The notes beneath the pieces are model-generated. The model had not been told where the DNA came from. It saw nothing but the letters and a program-made list of their open reading frames with translations, and searched no databases. A DNA stretch of 5,460 nt from an uncultured Methylococcaceae bacterium (GTDB lineage: Bacteria > Pseudomonadota > Gammaproteobacteria > Methylococcales > Methylomonadaceae): NCBI GenBank assembly GCA_903839795.1, contig CAIMDR010000159.1:1-5460 (forward strand). The letters are read 5' to 3'. The first letter of the stretch is position 1, and every line of letters begins with the position of its first letter. The position numbers and the translations under genes are program-made. Of the stretch, positions 1 through 4,981 are shown in pieces.

Positions 1-23
1 CTGAATAGTTACAATAATCTTTG

Positions 24-52
24 GTCGAGTTAGGCGCTTGCCGTAACCCGAC
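24..52. repeat. TAACCCGA-type palindromic repeat, copy 1
   Basis: The 29 bases fold back on themselves. GTCG, GTTA and GGC on the left pair with GCC, TAAC and CGAC on the right around a GCTT loop, with one A-C mismatch and one bulged G. The core TAACCCGA recurs at 88-94 and 4791-4797 (as TAACCCGA starting at the preceding T), so this is one copy of a dispersed intergenic repeat of REP or small MITE type. No transposase is nearby. Confidence 0.6.
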
Positions 53-72
53 ACAGATAGTACTATTTGTAA

Positions 73-103
73 GGTTACGCTGTCGCTAACCCGACCTACG
101 CAT
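73..103. repeat. TAACCCGA-type palindromic repeat, copy 2
   Basis: GGTTA at 73-77 pairs with TAACC at 87-91, and an inner CG/CG pair encloses a CTGT loop with one bulged C. This is the same design as the copy at 24-52. The right flank, CTAACCCGACCTACGCAT (86-103), matches the copy near 4789-4806 at 15 of 18 positions. Two copies only about 20 bases apart suggest a paired unit such as the REP pairs seen in other proteobacteria; that comparison is inference. Confidence 0.6.
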
Positions 104-256
104 CGGATATTTGCAAAAAGTGTAATCCGAGGTATTAAATATGCCAAATCTTCCCATATTAAATTTTTTATCACAAGCATTTTCAGCCAAAAATGCCTAA
201 TCTACACTCTCATAGAATTAATTTTTTACTTGTTTAAGTTGGCTATCTACTTAAGT

Positions 257-279
257 CGGGACATTTTAAGGTTGTCCCG
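257..279 (-). terminator. Possible hairpin terminator or 3'-end stabiliser, distal
   Basis: CGGGACA (257-263) and TGTCCCG (273-279) form a perfect 7-bp GC-rich stem with a 9-base loop. It lies about 80 bases past the stop codon of the minus-strand regulator and directly beyond another strong hairpin at 291-318. Neither has a clear U-tract on the minus-strand transcript, so intrinsic termination is possible but unproven. It could instead protect the mRNA 3' end. Confidence 0.35.
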
Positions 280-290
280 TCTAAAGTTGG

Positions 291-318
291 CAGCCTTTAA
301 TTTGAACGTTAAAGGCTG
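291..318 (-). terminator. Possible hairpin terminator of the regulator gene, proximal
   Basis: CAGCCTTTAA (291-300) and TTAAAGGCTG (309-318) are perfect 10-bp inverted arms around an 8-base loop. The hairpin starts 39 bases downstream of the regulator stop codon at 358-360. No run of U follows the stem in the minus-strand direction, so a classical rho-independent terminator is not shown. Position and stem strength still make it the best candidate for the 3' end of this transcript. Confidence 0.4.
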
Positions 319-357
319 TAAATTCGCTCTGTTATTTTTTGCGAGTTGCCTTATCCG

Positions 358-1734
358 TCACTTTTTCCCCGATAAAGCCAGTAGCCGGTATAGCGTCCGC
401 TCGCCGATCCCCATGACTTGTGCAACTTTAGCCCGGTGTTCATCATGGCGGACAAGCAGTATTTCAAGATAACGCCGCTCAATTTCGGCTATAGTGGGCT
501 CATGATCAAATGCTAAGGTCACGCCTGTTGACGATTGAACCACTTGACCGCTAGGCAAACCCAGATGTTCAGGATTAATTTTTAACTTGTTACCGGACAG
601 AATAATAGCCCGATCCATGACATTTCTCAGCTCTCGTACATTACCCGGCCAATCATAATTCATAAGGCATTGCAGTGCAGATTCACTTATTCGCTTGGAA
701 AAACCAAGATGAAAAAGAAAATATTCTGCAAGTGCAGGAATGTCTTTCCGTCGCTCGCGCAACGCAGGTGCCGTGATAACAAATACATTTAATCGGTAAA
801 GTAAATCCAAACGAAACTCTCCACGCTGTACCATCTCATGAAGATTTTTGTTGGTAGCGGCGAGAATCCTAACATCCGTTTTAATATCTTCCGTCCCGCC
901 AACACGACGGAAGCGCTTAGTTTCCAATACCCGTAAAAGTTTTGCCTGGATAGCCCGTGAAATCTCCCCAATTTCATCAAAAAACAAAGTCCCCCCACTG
1001 GCATGTTCCATCAGGCCAATTTTTTTCTGCGTAGCCCCCGTAAAAGCGCCTCGCTCATGACCAAATAACTCAGATTCAAATAATGATTCCTGTAACGAAC
1101 AGCAATCGACTGCAATCAATTGCTTTGATGATTGATCACTTAATCGATGAATTTCCTCAGCTACCTTTTCCTTGCCACAACCACTCTCGCCCAATATCAA
1201 CACTGTTGCCTGAGTTGGGGCAACGGCCTTGATTTTCGAAAACAAGTTTTGCATTTCTTCGCTATCCCCCACCAGAAGACTGGGATCTTCGACTTGGGCG
1301 ATGTTTGCATATAAATCACCTCGCATATACAAAAGAGCATTATCAATTATTCGACGGATCGCTAATAAAAGTTCTTTCGTATTAATTGGCTTACTCAAAA
1401 ACTCTGCTACGCCCAGATTGAGTGAATAAGTAGCGTCTTCCGGAACTGACTCCTCGGATAACAACATTAAAATCGGATATTCAGCTGCCAATTGTTTGAT
1501 CAAGCGTTTACTAAAACTGGTATGAAAAGGATGGTTTAGCAAGATTAAATCGGGAATGGGTTTGACTAATAAACGTTCATATTCTGCATTGTTCACACAA
1601 GTCGTTATTTGGTAACCTGCTTGCACTAACTCGGCGGCAATGAGCTGTTGAGAGTCGGTATTACTGCCTATAAGCAGAATGTGTTCTTTCATTGGGGAGC
1701 CATGGTGAGCAGAATGCACGTCTGAAAAGTGCAT
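358..1734 (-). CDS. Sigma-54-dependent activator with a degenerate receiver domain (NtrC/FleQ-like)
   Basis: This is a 458-residue bacterial enhancer-binding protein that should remodel sigma-54 RNA polymerase at -24/-12 promoters. Residues 19-130 form a response-regulator-like fold, but Asn67 replaces the phosphorylated Asp (LILLNHPF), and the usual acidic pair reads Gly23-Ser24. Ser93 and Lys115 remain. The AAA+ domain (about 153-385) has Walker A GESGCGKE (182-189), GAFTGA (229-234), Walker B LFFDE (250-254), sensor I AATN (292-295), the arginine-finger region FRLDLLYR (307-314) and sensor II WPGNVREL (362-369). A Fis-type helix-turn-helix ends the protein (about 430-453). GAFTGA and the ATPase residues look functional, so activity is probably set by ligand, partner or expression level rather than phosphorylation. 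No histidine kinase gene is present in the window. The start is uncertain: Met15 (1690-1692) begins exactly where receivers usually do, and neither start has a clear Shine-Dalgarno site. It is divergent from the LruC operon, its likely target. It is not PrsR, whose family keeps the receiver Asp. Confidence 0.93.
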   Translation of the reverse strand: MHFSDVHSAHHGSPMKEHILLIGSNTDSQQLIAAELVQAGYQITTCVNNAEYERLLVKPIPDLILLNHPFHTSFSKRLIKQLAAEYPILMLLSEESVPEDATYSLNLGVAEFLSKPINTKELLLAIRRIIDNALLYMRGDLYANIAQVEDPSLLVGDSEEMQNLFSKIKAVAPTQATVLILGESGCGKEKVAEEIHRLSDQSSKQLIAVDCCSLQESLFESELFGHERGAFTGATQKKIGLMEHASGGTLFFDEIGEISRAIQAKLLRVLETKRFRRVGGTEDIKTDVRILAATNKNLHEMVQRGEFRLDLLYRLNVFVITAPALRERRKDIPALAEYFLFHLGFSKRISESALQCLMNYDWPGNVRELRNVMDRAIILSGNKLKINPEHLGLPSGQVVQSSTGVTLAFDHEPTIAEIERRYLEILLVRHDEHRAKVAQVMGIGERTLYRLLALSGKK

Positions 1735-1772
1735 TCAAAATGATAGGCTGCCAATTTAGCAGTTTTTTTTCC

Positions 1773-1781
1773 AGTATAGCA
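1773..1781 (-). promoter_or_regulatory. Probable sigma-70 promoter (extended -10) for the activator gene
   Basis: Read on the minus strand, TGC-TATACT is an extended -10 element differing from TATAAT at one base. The -35 region is weak: TTAAGA at 18-base spacing matches TTGACA at four of six positions. The predicted start near 1766 leaves about 31 bases before the upstream ATG, or about 73 before the internal ATG at 1692. Regulators of this class are commonly made from sigma-70 promoters. The assignment is inference from sequence match only. Confidence 0.45.
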
Positions 1782-1800
1782 TCAATTTGCAAATGATCTT

Positions 1801-1818
1801 AAGCCCTTGCCAAGGCTT
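1801..1818. promoter_or_regulatory. Imperfect dyad in the divergent regulatory region
   Basis: AAGC-C-CTTG-C-CAAG-GCTT is nearly self-complementary, with an exact CCTTG-C-CAAGG core at 1805-1815. It sits three bases from the CTGTCA-N3-TGACAG dyad and between the divergent promoters. It could be a second protein-binding site or a cruciform-prone sequence. It has no U-tract and lies in no transcript end, so a terminator is unlikely. Its role is unknown. Confidence 0.3.
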
Positions 1819-1821
1819 TCA

Positions 1822-1836
1822 CTGTCAATATGACAG
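1822..1836. promoter_or_regulatory. Perfect dyad CTGTCA-N3-TGACAG, candidate enhancer (UAS) of the activator
   Basis: Six-base arms are perfectly inverted around ATA, the geometry expected for a dimeric Fis-type helix-turn-helix. The centre lies about 162 bases upstream of the start predicted for the sigma-54 promoter at 1965-1980, inside the usual range for enhancer-binding proteins. It also lies about 60 bases upstream of the activator's own predicted start, so autoregulation is possible. Linking it to this regulator is inference from position and symmetry. Confidence 0.5.
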
Positions 1837-1964
1837 ATACAAAAATCAATTCCTGCCAAAAAGGCAAATTAACCTCATTGAGCAGTGACGCTTGGCTTAG
1901 AACAAAACGAGACAAATTAAAACACATATTAATAATCAGCTAGATACAACTAATTATTCATATA

Positions 1965-1980
1965 TGGCACGGTTACTGCT
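1965..1980 (+). promoter_or_regulatory. Sigma-54 (-24/-12) promoter of the LruC operon
   Basis: TGGCACGGTTACTGCT matches the consensus TGGCACG-N4-TTGCW at every defined position except one (C for T at the first base of TTGC). The invariant GG (1966-1967) and GC (1978-1979) have the required spacing. Transcription is predicted to start near 1991, giving a leader of about 34 bases before the ATG at 2025. A sigma-54 activator is encoded divergently next door. Confidence 0.85.
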
Positions 1981-2011
1981 ATTAGCATTATAACTTGATC
2001 TAAGAAATCAC

Positions 2012-2016
2012 AAGGA
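2012..2016 (+). promoter_or_regulatory. Shine-Dalgarno site of the LruC gene
   Basis: AAGGA lies eight bases before the ATG at 2025 and downstream of the predicted sigma-54 start. It supports that ATG, which also begins a clear signal peptide. Confidence 0.75.
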
Positions 2017-2024
2017 ATGCTTCA

Positions 2025-3671
2025 ATGAATAACCGTCTTAACTTTTTTTATCCCATAACCGTATTGACACTTAGTGCATTGGCATCACCTTGCCAAGCCA
2101 TCACCTGGCAGTATTTTGATACTCATGCTGATAACGGCGTGCCTAAGACACTGGTTGACATGAGTGCTGAATTGCCTCCCACCCGTGTTGATGACGTGCT
2201 TAAACGGCTTCCAGAGCGACTAAACATTAAAAATAACGACCCAACACTGCTTACTGATAATCTGGGCGCTAATATCCAATTGCTTGATGACGCAGAAATC
2301 AGCGTAGCTTACGTGACTTCACAAGCCGGTTACGAAAACTCGCTTGGATTCTTTGCCTTTGATCCGTCCAGTATGCCCAAAGCAGTCAGTGCATTAAATA
2401 CGAAAATCCTGTTTCCTCGTCTTCCTGCCTGGTCAGGGCCGCTGATAAAGTTTGGTCAAGCAGTGAAGCTGGGAAAATTTAAAGCGGGTACGGGTGTCGG
2501 CTTTACGCTGGCCTCAAATGGCTGGAGTTGGTCTGGATATCAAGTCAATCCCAATGAACCCGGTAGTGCGATTTTTCAGACCATTAAGGAACTTAACCCG
2601 GAACCAGCCCCGTTCAATGCGCACACCGTTTTGTTATCAAGGCCGGCAGACGGAATAGTGGTCTTGGGGTTTGAAGATATGAACCGGAGCGATCCTTCCT
2701 GCGATCACGATTTCAATGATGCCGTCATAGCGATTAAAGTGACCCCATTTTCTGCCATCGACCGCAGTCAGATGTCACCGCTTAGTAAAATCGTAACAGA
2801 CACTGATGTGGATACCGTTCAGGATAATCTGGATGCTTTTCCTCTGGATCCTACCAGGGCGGCAAGACGCTTTTATCCTAGTGCTAACGGTTATGGCTAC
2901 TTGGTCTTTGAAGATAACTGGCCGAAGATAGGGGATTTTGACATGAACGATCTGGCACTCAGTTATCGGGCGGTTGAAACTTTAAACGCCAAAAACCAAA
3001 TCACCGACCTTACCTTGACTTATAATATCGTGGCGCGTGGGGCACAGAATGATAGTGCTTTTGCGGTTCATCTTCCCGGTGTGCCACGCTCAGCGATTGA
3101 TCAGACGACCAGTACACTCTCGGTCGCCTCTCAACCTTCTGTTCCGTTAGTGCCTGAAAGCGGCCAAAGCGAAGCGGTCTTAATCATGACCCCATCAGCC
3201 CTCTCATTGACCCCTACCGGTAGCGGTTGGCCCTGTGGATTTTTTAATACGGTAACCACATGCCCCCGGTTTGCGCCAGTGCCTTTGGTTGCAAAGATTC
3301 ATTTCAACCAACCCTTGGCGCGTGGTCAGATGGCTTCTGCCCCTTACAATCCCTTTATATACGCCAACCGTTACGCTGGACGGGGCATAGAGGTGCATTT
3401 AGTCGATCATCCGCCAACCGCTAAAGCCGACCCGAAATATTTTGGCACTTACGATGACACCACTACCCCCAGTCAAGGCAAGTATTACCGAACCACTACC
3501 AACCAGGCTTGGGGAGTTGATGTTCCTGAAGCTTGGCTCTACCCGGCCGAATGGAACAACATAAATAATGTCTATTTGAGTTTTCCAAGTTGGTCTGCAG
3601 GTATCTCTAATTTAACAACCACTAACTGGTTCGTGAGCAACATCAACGCGAAACTAATATTCAAACCTTGA
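2025..3671 (+). CDS. Exported LruC domain-containing protein with DUF4114-like and thrombospondin-3-like segments
   Basis: The 548-residue product begins with a Sec signal peptide (about 1-25, likely cleaved after SPCQA). Cys23 is not in a lipobox, so it is probably not a lipoprotein. A DUF4114-like beta-rich segment (about 85-240) carries VLGFED (213-218) followed by DHDFND (227-232). Residues 257-276 contain DTDVDTVQD (259-267), a DxDxDxxxD calcium loop like thrombospondin type 3 repeats, followed by NLDAFPLDP. The LruC domain runs from about 284 to the end. Its hallmark is VFEDNWPKIGDFDMNDL (294-310), and further typical segments are FGTYDD (473-478) and WGVDVPEAW (496-504). Cys404 and Cys413 could form a disulphide. 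The LruC family is exported and widespread in bacteria but has no settled function. The acidic motifs suggest calcium-dependent surface or matrix binding, which is inference. It is the first gene of a three-gene operon behind a sigma-54 promoter. Confidence 0.9.
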   Translation: MNNRLNFFYPITVLTLSALASPCQAITWQYFDTHADNGVPKTLVDMSAELPPTRVDDVLKRLPERLNIKNNDPTLLTDNLGANIQLLDDAEISVAYVTSQAGYENSLGFFAFDPSSMPKAVSALNTKILFPRLPAWSGPLIKFGQAVKLGKFKAGTGVGFTLASNGWSWSGYQVNPNEPGSAIFQTIKELNPEPAPFNAHTVLLSRPADGIVVLGFEDMNRSDPSCDHDFNDAVIAIKVTPFSAIDRSQMSPLSKIVTDTDVDTVQDNLDAFPLDPTRAARRFYPSANGYGYLVFEDNWPKIGDFDMNDLALSYRAVETLNAKNQITDLTLTYNIVARGAQNDSAFAVHLPGVPRSAIDQTTSTLSVASQPSVPLVPESGQSEAVLIMTPSALSLTPTGSGWPCGFFNTVTTCPRFAPVPLVAKIHFNQPLARGQMASAPYNPFIYANRYAGRGIEVHLVDHPPTAKADPKYFGTYDDTTTPSQGKYYRTTTNQAWGVDVPEAWLYPAEWNNINNVYLSFPSWSAGISNLTTTNWFVSNINAKLIFKP

Positions 3672-3683
3672 TACCAATCAGAT

Positions 3684-3690
3684 AGAGGAA
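3684..3690 (+). promoter_or_regulatory. Shine-Dalgarno site of the 117-residue protein gene
   Basis: AGAGGAA lies seven bases before the ATG at 3698 in the 26-base gap after the LruC stop codon. It supports the start and separate translation within one transcript. Confidence 0.75.
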
Positions 3691-3697
3691 CCCAACA

Positions 3698-4051
3698 ATG
3701 AAACTAATAAACAGCTTTTTAATGATGCTCCTGCTCGCCATTAGTGCTTACAGTAGCGAAATACAAGCAGATACCGCCAGTGGCATATTTCGATATGATA
3801 CCGCACGCCTGCTTCCTGTCGATATTCAATTGGTCGTGCCTGACGGACAAACAGTGCTACTGAGTTTTTACAGTAAAGGCGACACTGGCTTAAGACTTTT
3901 GGAAAACGACTTTACCGATGCGCAAGGTTACTATGGTGGGGAATTACAGTTGCCCATACATCTTAACGAAGTGACTCTAGTGGTGAAGTCTGCAAACCGG
4001 CAAGACACCTACACCTTGGCTGTCAATAACATGGTTACTTACACAGAATAA
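3698..4051 (+). CDS. Small exported beta-rich protein of unknown function (117 residues)
   Basis: I do not recognise a named family. Residues 1-24 form a clear Sec signal peptide (Lys2, hydrophobic core FLMMLLLAISAY, likely cleavage after EIQA), leaving a mature protein of about 93 residues. The mature part alternates hydrophobic residues in a beta-strand pattern: VDIQLVV, TVLLSFY, GELQLPI and EVTLVVKS. The stretch DAQGYYGGELQLP recalls the Gly-Tyr turn before an edge strand in Ig-like or carboxypeptidase-regulatory-like beta-sandwiches, but that is only a shape resemblance. It has no cysteine in the mature part and no transmembrane segment. It lies 26 bases after the LruC gene and 25 before the next gene, each with its own ribosome site, so co-expression is very likely. 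It could be a partner, chaperone or co-secreted component of the LruC protein. Confidence 0.8.
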   Translation: MKLINSFLMMLLLAISAYSSEIQADTASGIFRYDTARLLPVDIQLVVPDGQTVLLSFYSKGDTGLRLLENDFTDAQGYYGGELQLPIHLNEVTLVVKSANRQDTYTLAVNNMVTYTE

Positions 4052-4064
4052 GTTTAAAAATACC

Positions 4065-4068
4065 AGGA
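4065..4068 (+). promoter_or_regulatory. Shine-Dalgarno site of the 149-residue protein gene
   Basis: AGGA lies eight bases before the ATG at 4077 in a 25-base gap. It supports this start, which gives a well-formed signal peptide. Confidence 0.7.
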
Positions 4069-4076
4069 ATACTCAA

Positions 4077-4526
4077 ATGAAAAATACGTTTCTTAGTCAA
4101 ATAGCCTGTGCCTTAATCGCCATAGCCATCAATACAGCAGCTTATGGGGACTCCCAACCTTTGGCGGCAACGATAGAGTTTGATCCCATTAATGTGGTTG
4201 ACGATGCCGGGGCAAAAATCAACAATGCAATTCTTACCTACCAAGGTACAAAATATTTAATCAACTTCGATGGACTGAGCGTAGGGGGAACAAAAGGGGT
4301 TCAAGTACTCGTCACCGCAGAAGTGTATGGATTAAACAATCTCAATAATTTTGCAAATAACTACGTCAACGAATTAATTCAAGATAATAGTGATGTTGCC
4401 AGCAGTAATTCGCTATGGATAATTAATGATCAAGGTGTCGCTATCAATTTACACACCAATAATCCTGATCTGTCGCTGGCTTCCGGGGGAGATTTCGCGT
4501 CTGTTGGGTTTGGTAAAGCTCAATAA
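4077..4526 (+). CDS. Small exported protein of unknown function (149 residues)
   Basis: The protein has a Sec signal peptide (1-24: Lys2, hydrophobic IACALIAIAI, likely cleavage after AAYG) and about 125 mature residues with no cysteine. Its order of motifs is TYQGTKYLINFDGLSVGG (54-71), then VLVTAEVYGLNNLNNF (77-92), a linker, LWIINDQGVAINL (113-125) and LSLASGGDFASVGF (132-145). From memory this order (Tyr-rich strand, GLSVGG, VYGL-x-x-L-x-x-F, then a GV strand and a Gly-rich final strand) recalls a group of small proteobacterial periplasmic proteins annotated near DUF1134/EipA-type beta-barrels. I cannot confirm membership without a profile search. It is the last gene of the LruC operon, and no clear terminator follows. 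A role beside the LruC protein at the envelope or outside the cell is inference from co-transcription and export. Confidence 0.8.
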   Translation: MKNTFLSQIACALIAIAINTAAYGDSQPLAATIEFDPINVVDDAGAKINNAILTYQGTKYLINFDGLSVGGTKGVQVLVTAEVYGLNNLNNFANNYVNELIQDNSDVASSNSLWIINDQGVAINLHTNNPDLSLASGGDFASVGFGKAQ

Positions 4527-4650
4527 TAAAGGGTGCCATCTTGAACAAAAATAGAAGCCTGTTTTTATAACTAAAGTTTCAGAGTTCAATTTCTACTGTA
4601 CCGAAACAATAAGTATTTTATTTAAAACATCTCTGATCATAATTATTCAG

Positions 4651-4740
4651 TTCCCCTCTTTAAACATAGAGTGGTGAGGGAGATTTTATTAGATAAATCC
4701 CCCTCACCCCCCCCTTTTTTTCAAAGGGGGGGGGGTGAAT
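4651..4740. repeat. G/C-rich inverted-repeat element with competing hairpins (MITE-like)
   Basis: Arm 1, GGTGAGGGAGATTT (4673-4686), pairs with AAATCCCCCTCACC (4695-4708) with one mismatch around an 8-base loop. Arm 2, TCA-C8-TTT (4704-4717), pairs with AAA-G10-TGA (4723-4738) with two extra G. The two hairpins share 4704-4708 and so are mutually exclusive. The ends, TTCCCCTCTTT (4651-4661) and the A3G10 side, are loosely inverted too. C8, T7 and G10 tracts are exact. Similar CCCCCTTT/AAAGGGGG intergenic repeats occur in many bacterial genomes; no transposase is present. Confidence 0.6.
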
Positions 4741-4769
4741 GTTTACTCTCTCCAAATCAAAGTATCTGT

Positions 4770-4806
4770 GCCGGGTTGCGGCTAGCACCTAACCCGATCT
4801 ATGCAA
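4770..4806. repeat. TAACCCGA-type palindromic repeat, copy 3
   Basis: CGGGTT (4772-4777) is inverted to AACCCG (4791-4796) around a 13-base centre. The right flank CTAACCCGATCTATGCAA matches the copy at 86-103 at 15 of 18 positions. This copy sits about 4.7 kb away from the first two, on the other side of the regulator and LruC operon, confirming a dispersed family. Confidence 0.55.
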
Positions 4807-4934
4807 TGGGGGTCATACTAATGAGAATGCAGGGTAAAGCTGAAGAAACTTTACCCGATATGACAAGAATGACTGAGTACCAGTACTAACATCCTTAGCT
4901 TATATCTATGCGCAATATGCCTTTAAAATAACCT

Positions 4935-4962
4935 TTGAAAAAAATAATATGATCCATAAAAT
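4935..4962 (+). promoter_or_regulatory. Weak sigma-70-like promoter before the partial exported-protein gene
   Basis: TTGAAA (4935-4940) and TAAAAT (4957-4962) match the -35 and -10 consensus at five of six positions each, with a 16-base spacer. The start would fall near 4969, leaving only about 13 bases before the ATG at 4982, which is short. No GG-N10-GC sigma-54 site exists in 4868-4970. In such AT-rich sequence a chance match is possible. Confidence 0.3.
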
Positions 4963-4981
4963 AACTGAAACACCCGAAAAA

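Larger units (their letters stand above)
1..357. other. Non-coding region downstream of the sigma-54 activator
   Basis: No convincing gene lies here. The stretch is AT-rich and holds two palindromic TAACCCGA-type repeats (24-52 and 73-103), a small hairpin with 7-bp arms (GCATTTT 177-183, AAAATGC 190-196) and two larger hairpins (257-279 and 291-318) that follow the end of the minus-strand regulator gene. An open frame from 230 into the regulator has no coding character, because its first part is built from the hairpins and the rest is antisense to the AAA+ gene. Confidence 0.7.
4527..4981. other. Intergenic region rich in repeats, between the LruC operon and the next exported-protein gene
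   Basis: No gene is supported here. The first 125 bases are AT-rich with no obvious intrinsic terminator for the operon. A G/C-rich inverted-repeat element follows (4651-4740), then a TAACCCGA-type repeat (4770-4806), then a short perfect palindrome AGTAC-CA-GTACT (4876-4887). A weak sigma-70-like promoter (4935-4962) precedes the next gene. An open frame at 4671-4889 runs through both repeats and is not a believable protein. Confidence 0.7.

Noticed and set aside
230..472. 80-codon open frame on the plus strand at the left end
   Set aside because: It runs through two hairpins and then antisense to the C-terminal end of the activator. It has no ribosome site and a basic, serine-rich product without domain features.
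789..1429. Several short frames overlapping the activator gene on both strands
   Set aside because: They are shadows of the conserved AAA+ and receiver coding sequence.
1689..1703. Four-codon frame MAPQ whose stop overlaps the internal ATG of the activator (ATGA overlap)
   Set aside because: It could be a coupling leader, but it is very short, has no Shine-Dalgarno site and is easily explained by chance.
358..1734. Identification of the activator as PrsR, the PEP-CTERM response regulator
   Set aside because: PrsR-type proteins keep the phosphorylatable aspartate and acidic pair. Both are missing here, and no PrsK-like kinase is in the window.
2025..2100. Lipoprotein signal in the LruC protein (Cys23)
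   Set aside because: The sequence ASPC lacks the lipobox pattern (Leu at -3, small residue at -1), and a normal signal peptidase I site after CQA fits better.
3204..3398. 64-codon minus-strand frame inside the LruC gene
   Set aside because: It is antisense to the conserved LruC domain, with no start signals or domain.
4527..4620. Intrinsic terminator after the LruC operon
   Set aside because: GTTTTT at 4561-4566 is not preceded by a self-complementary stem, and TTGAAC/GTTCAA (about 4541 and 4583) are too short and too far apart.
4671..4889. 72-codon open frame on the plus strand
   Set aside because: It reads through the G/C-tract repeat and the TAACCCGA repeat, so the Pro/Gly-rich product is a by-product of repeats.
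4868..4981. Sigma-54 promoter before the partial exported-protein gene
   Set aside because: No GG dinucleotide is present on the plus strand in this stretch, so the -24 element is absent despite a nearby TGACA half site.
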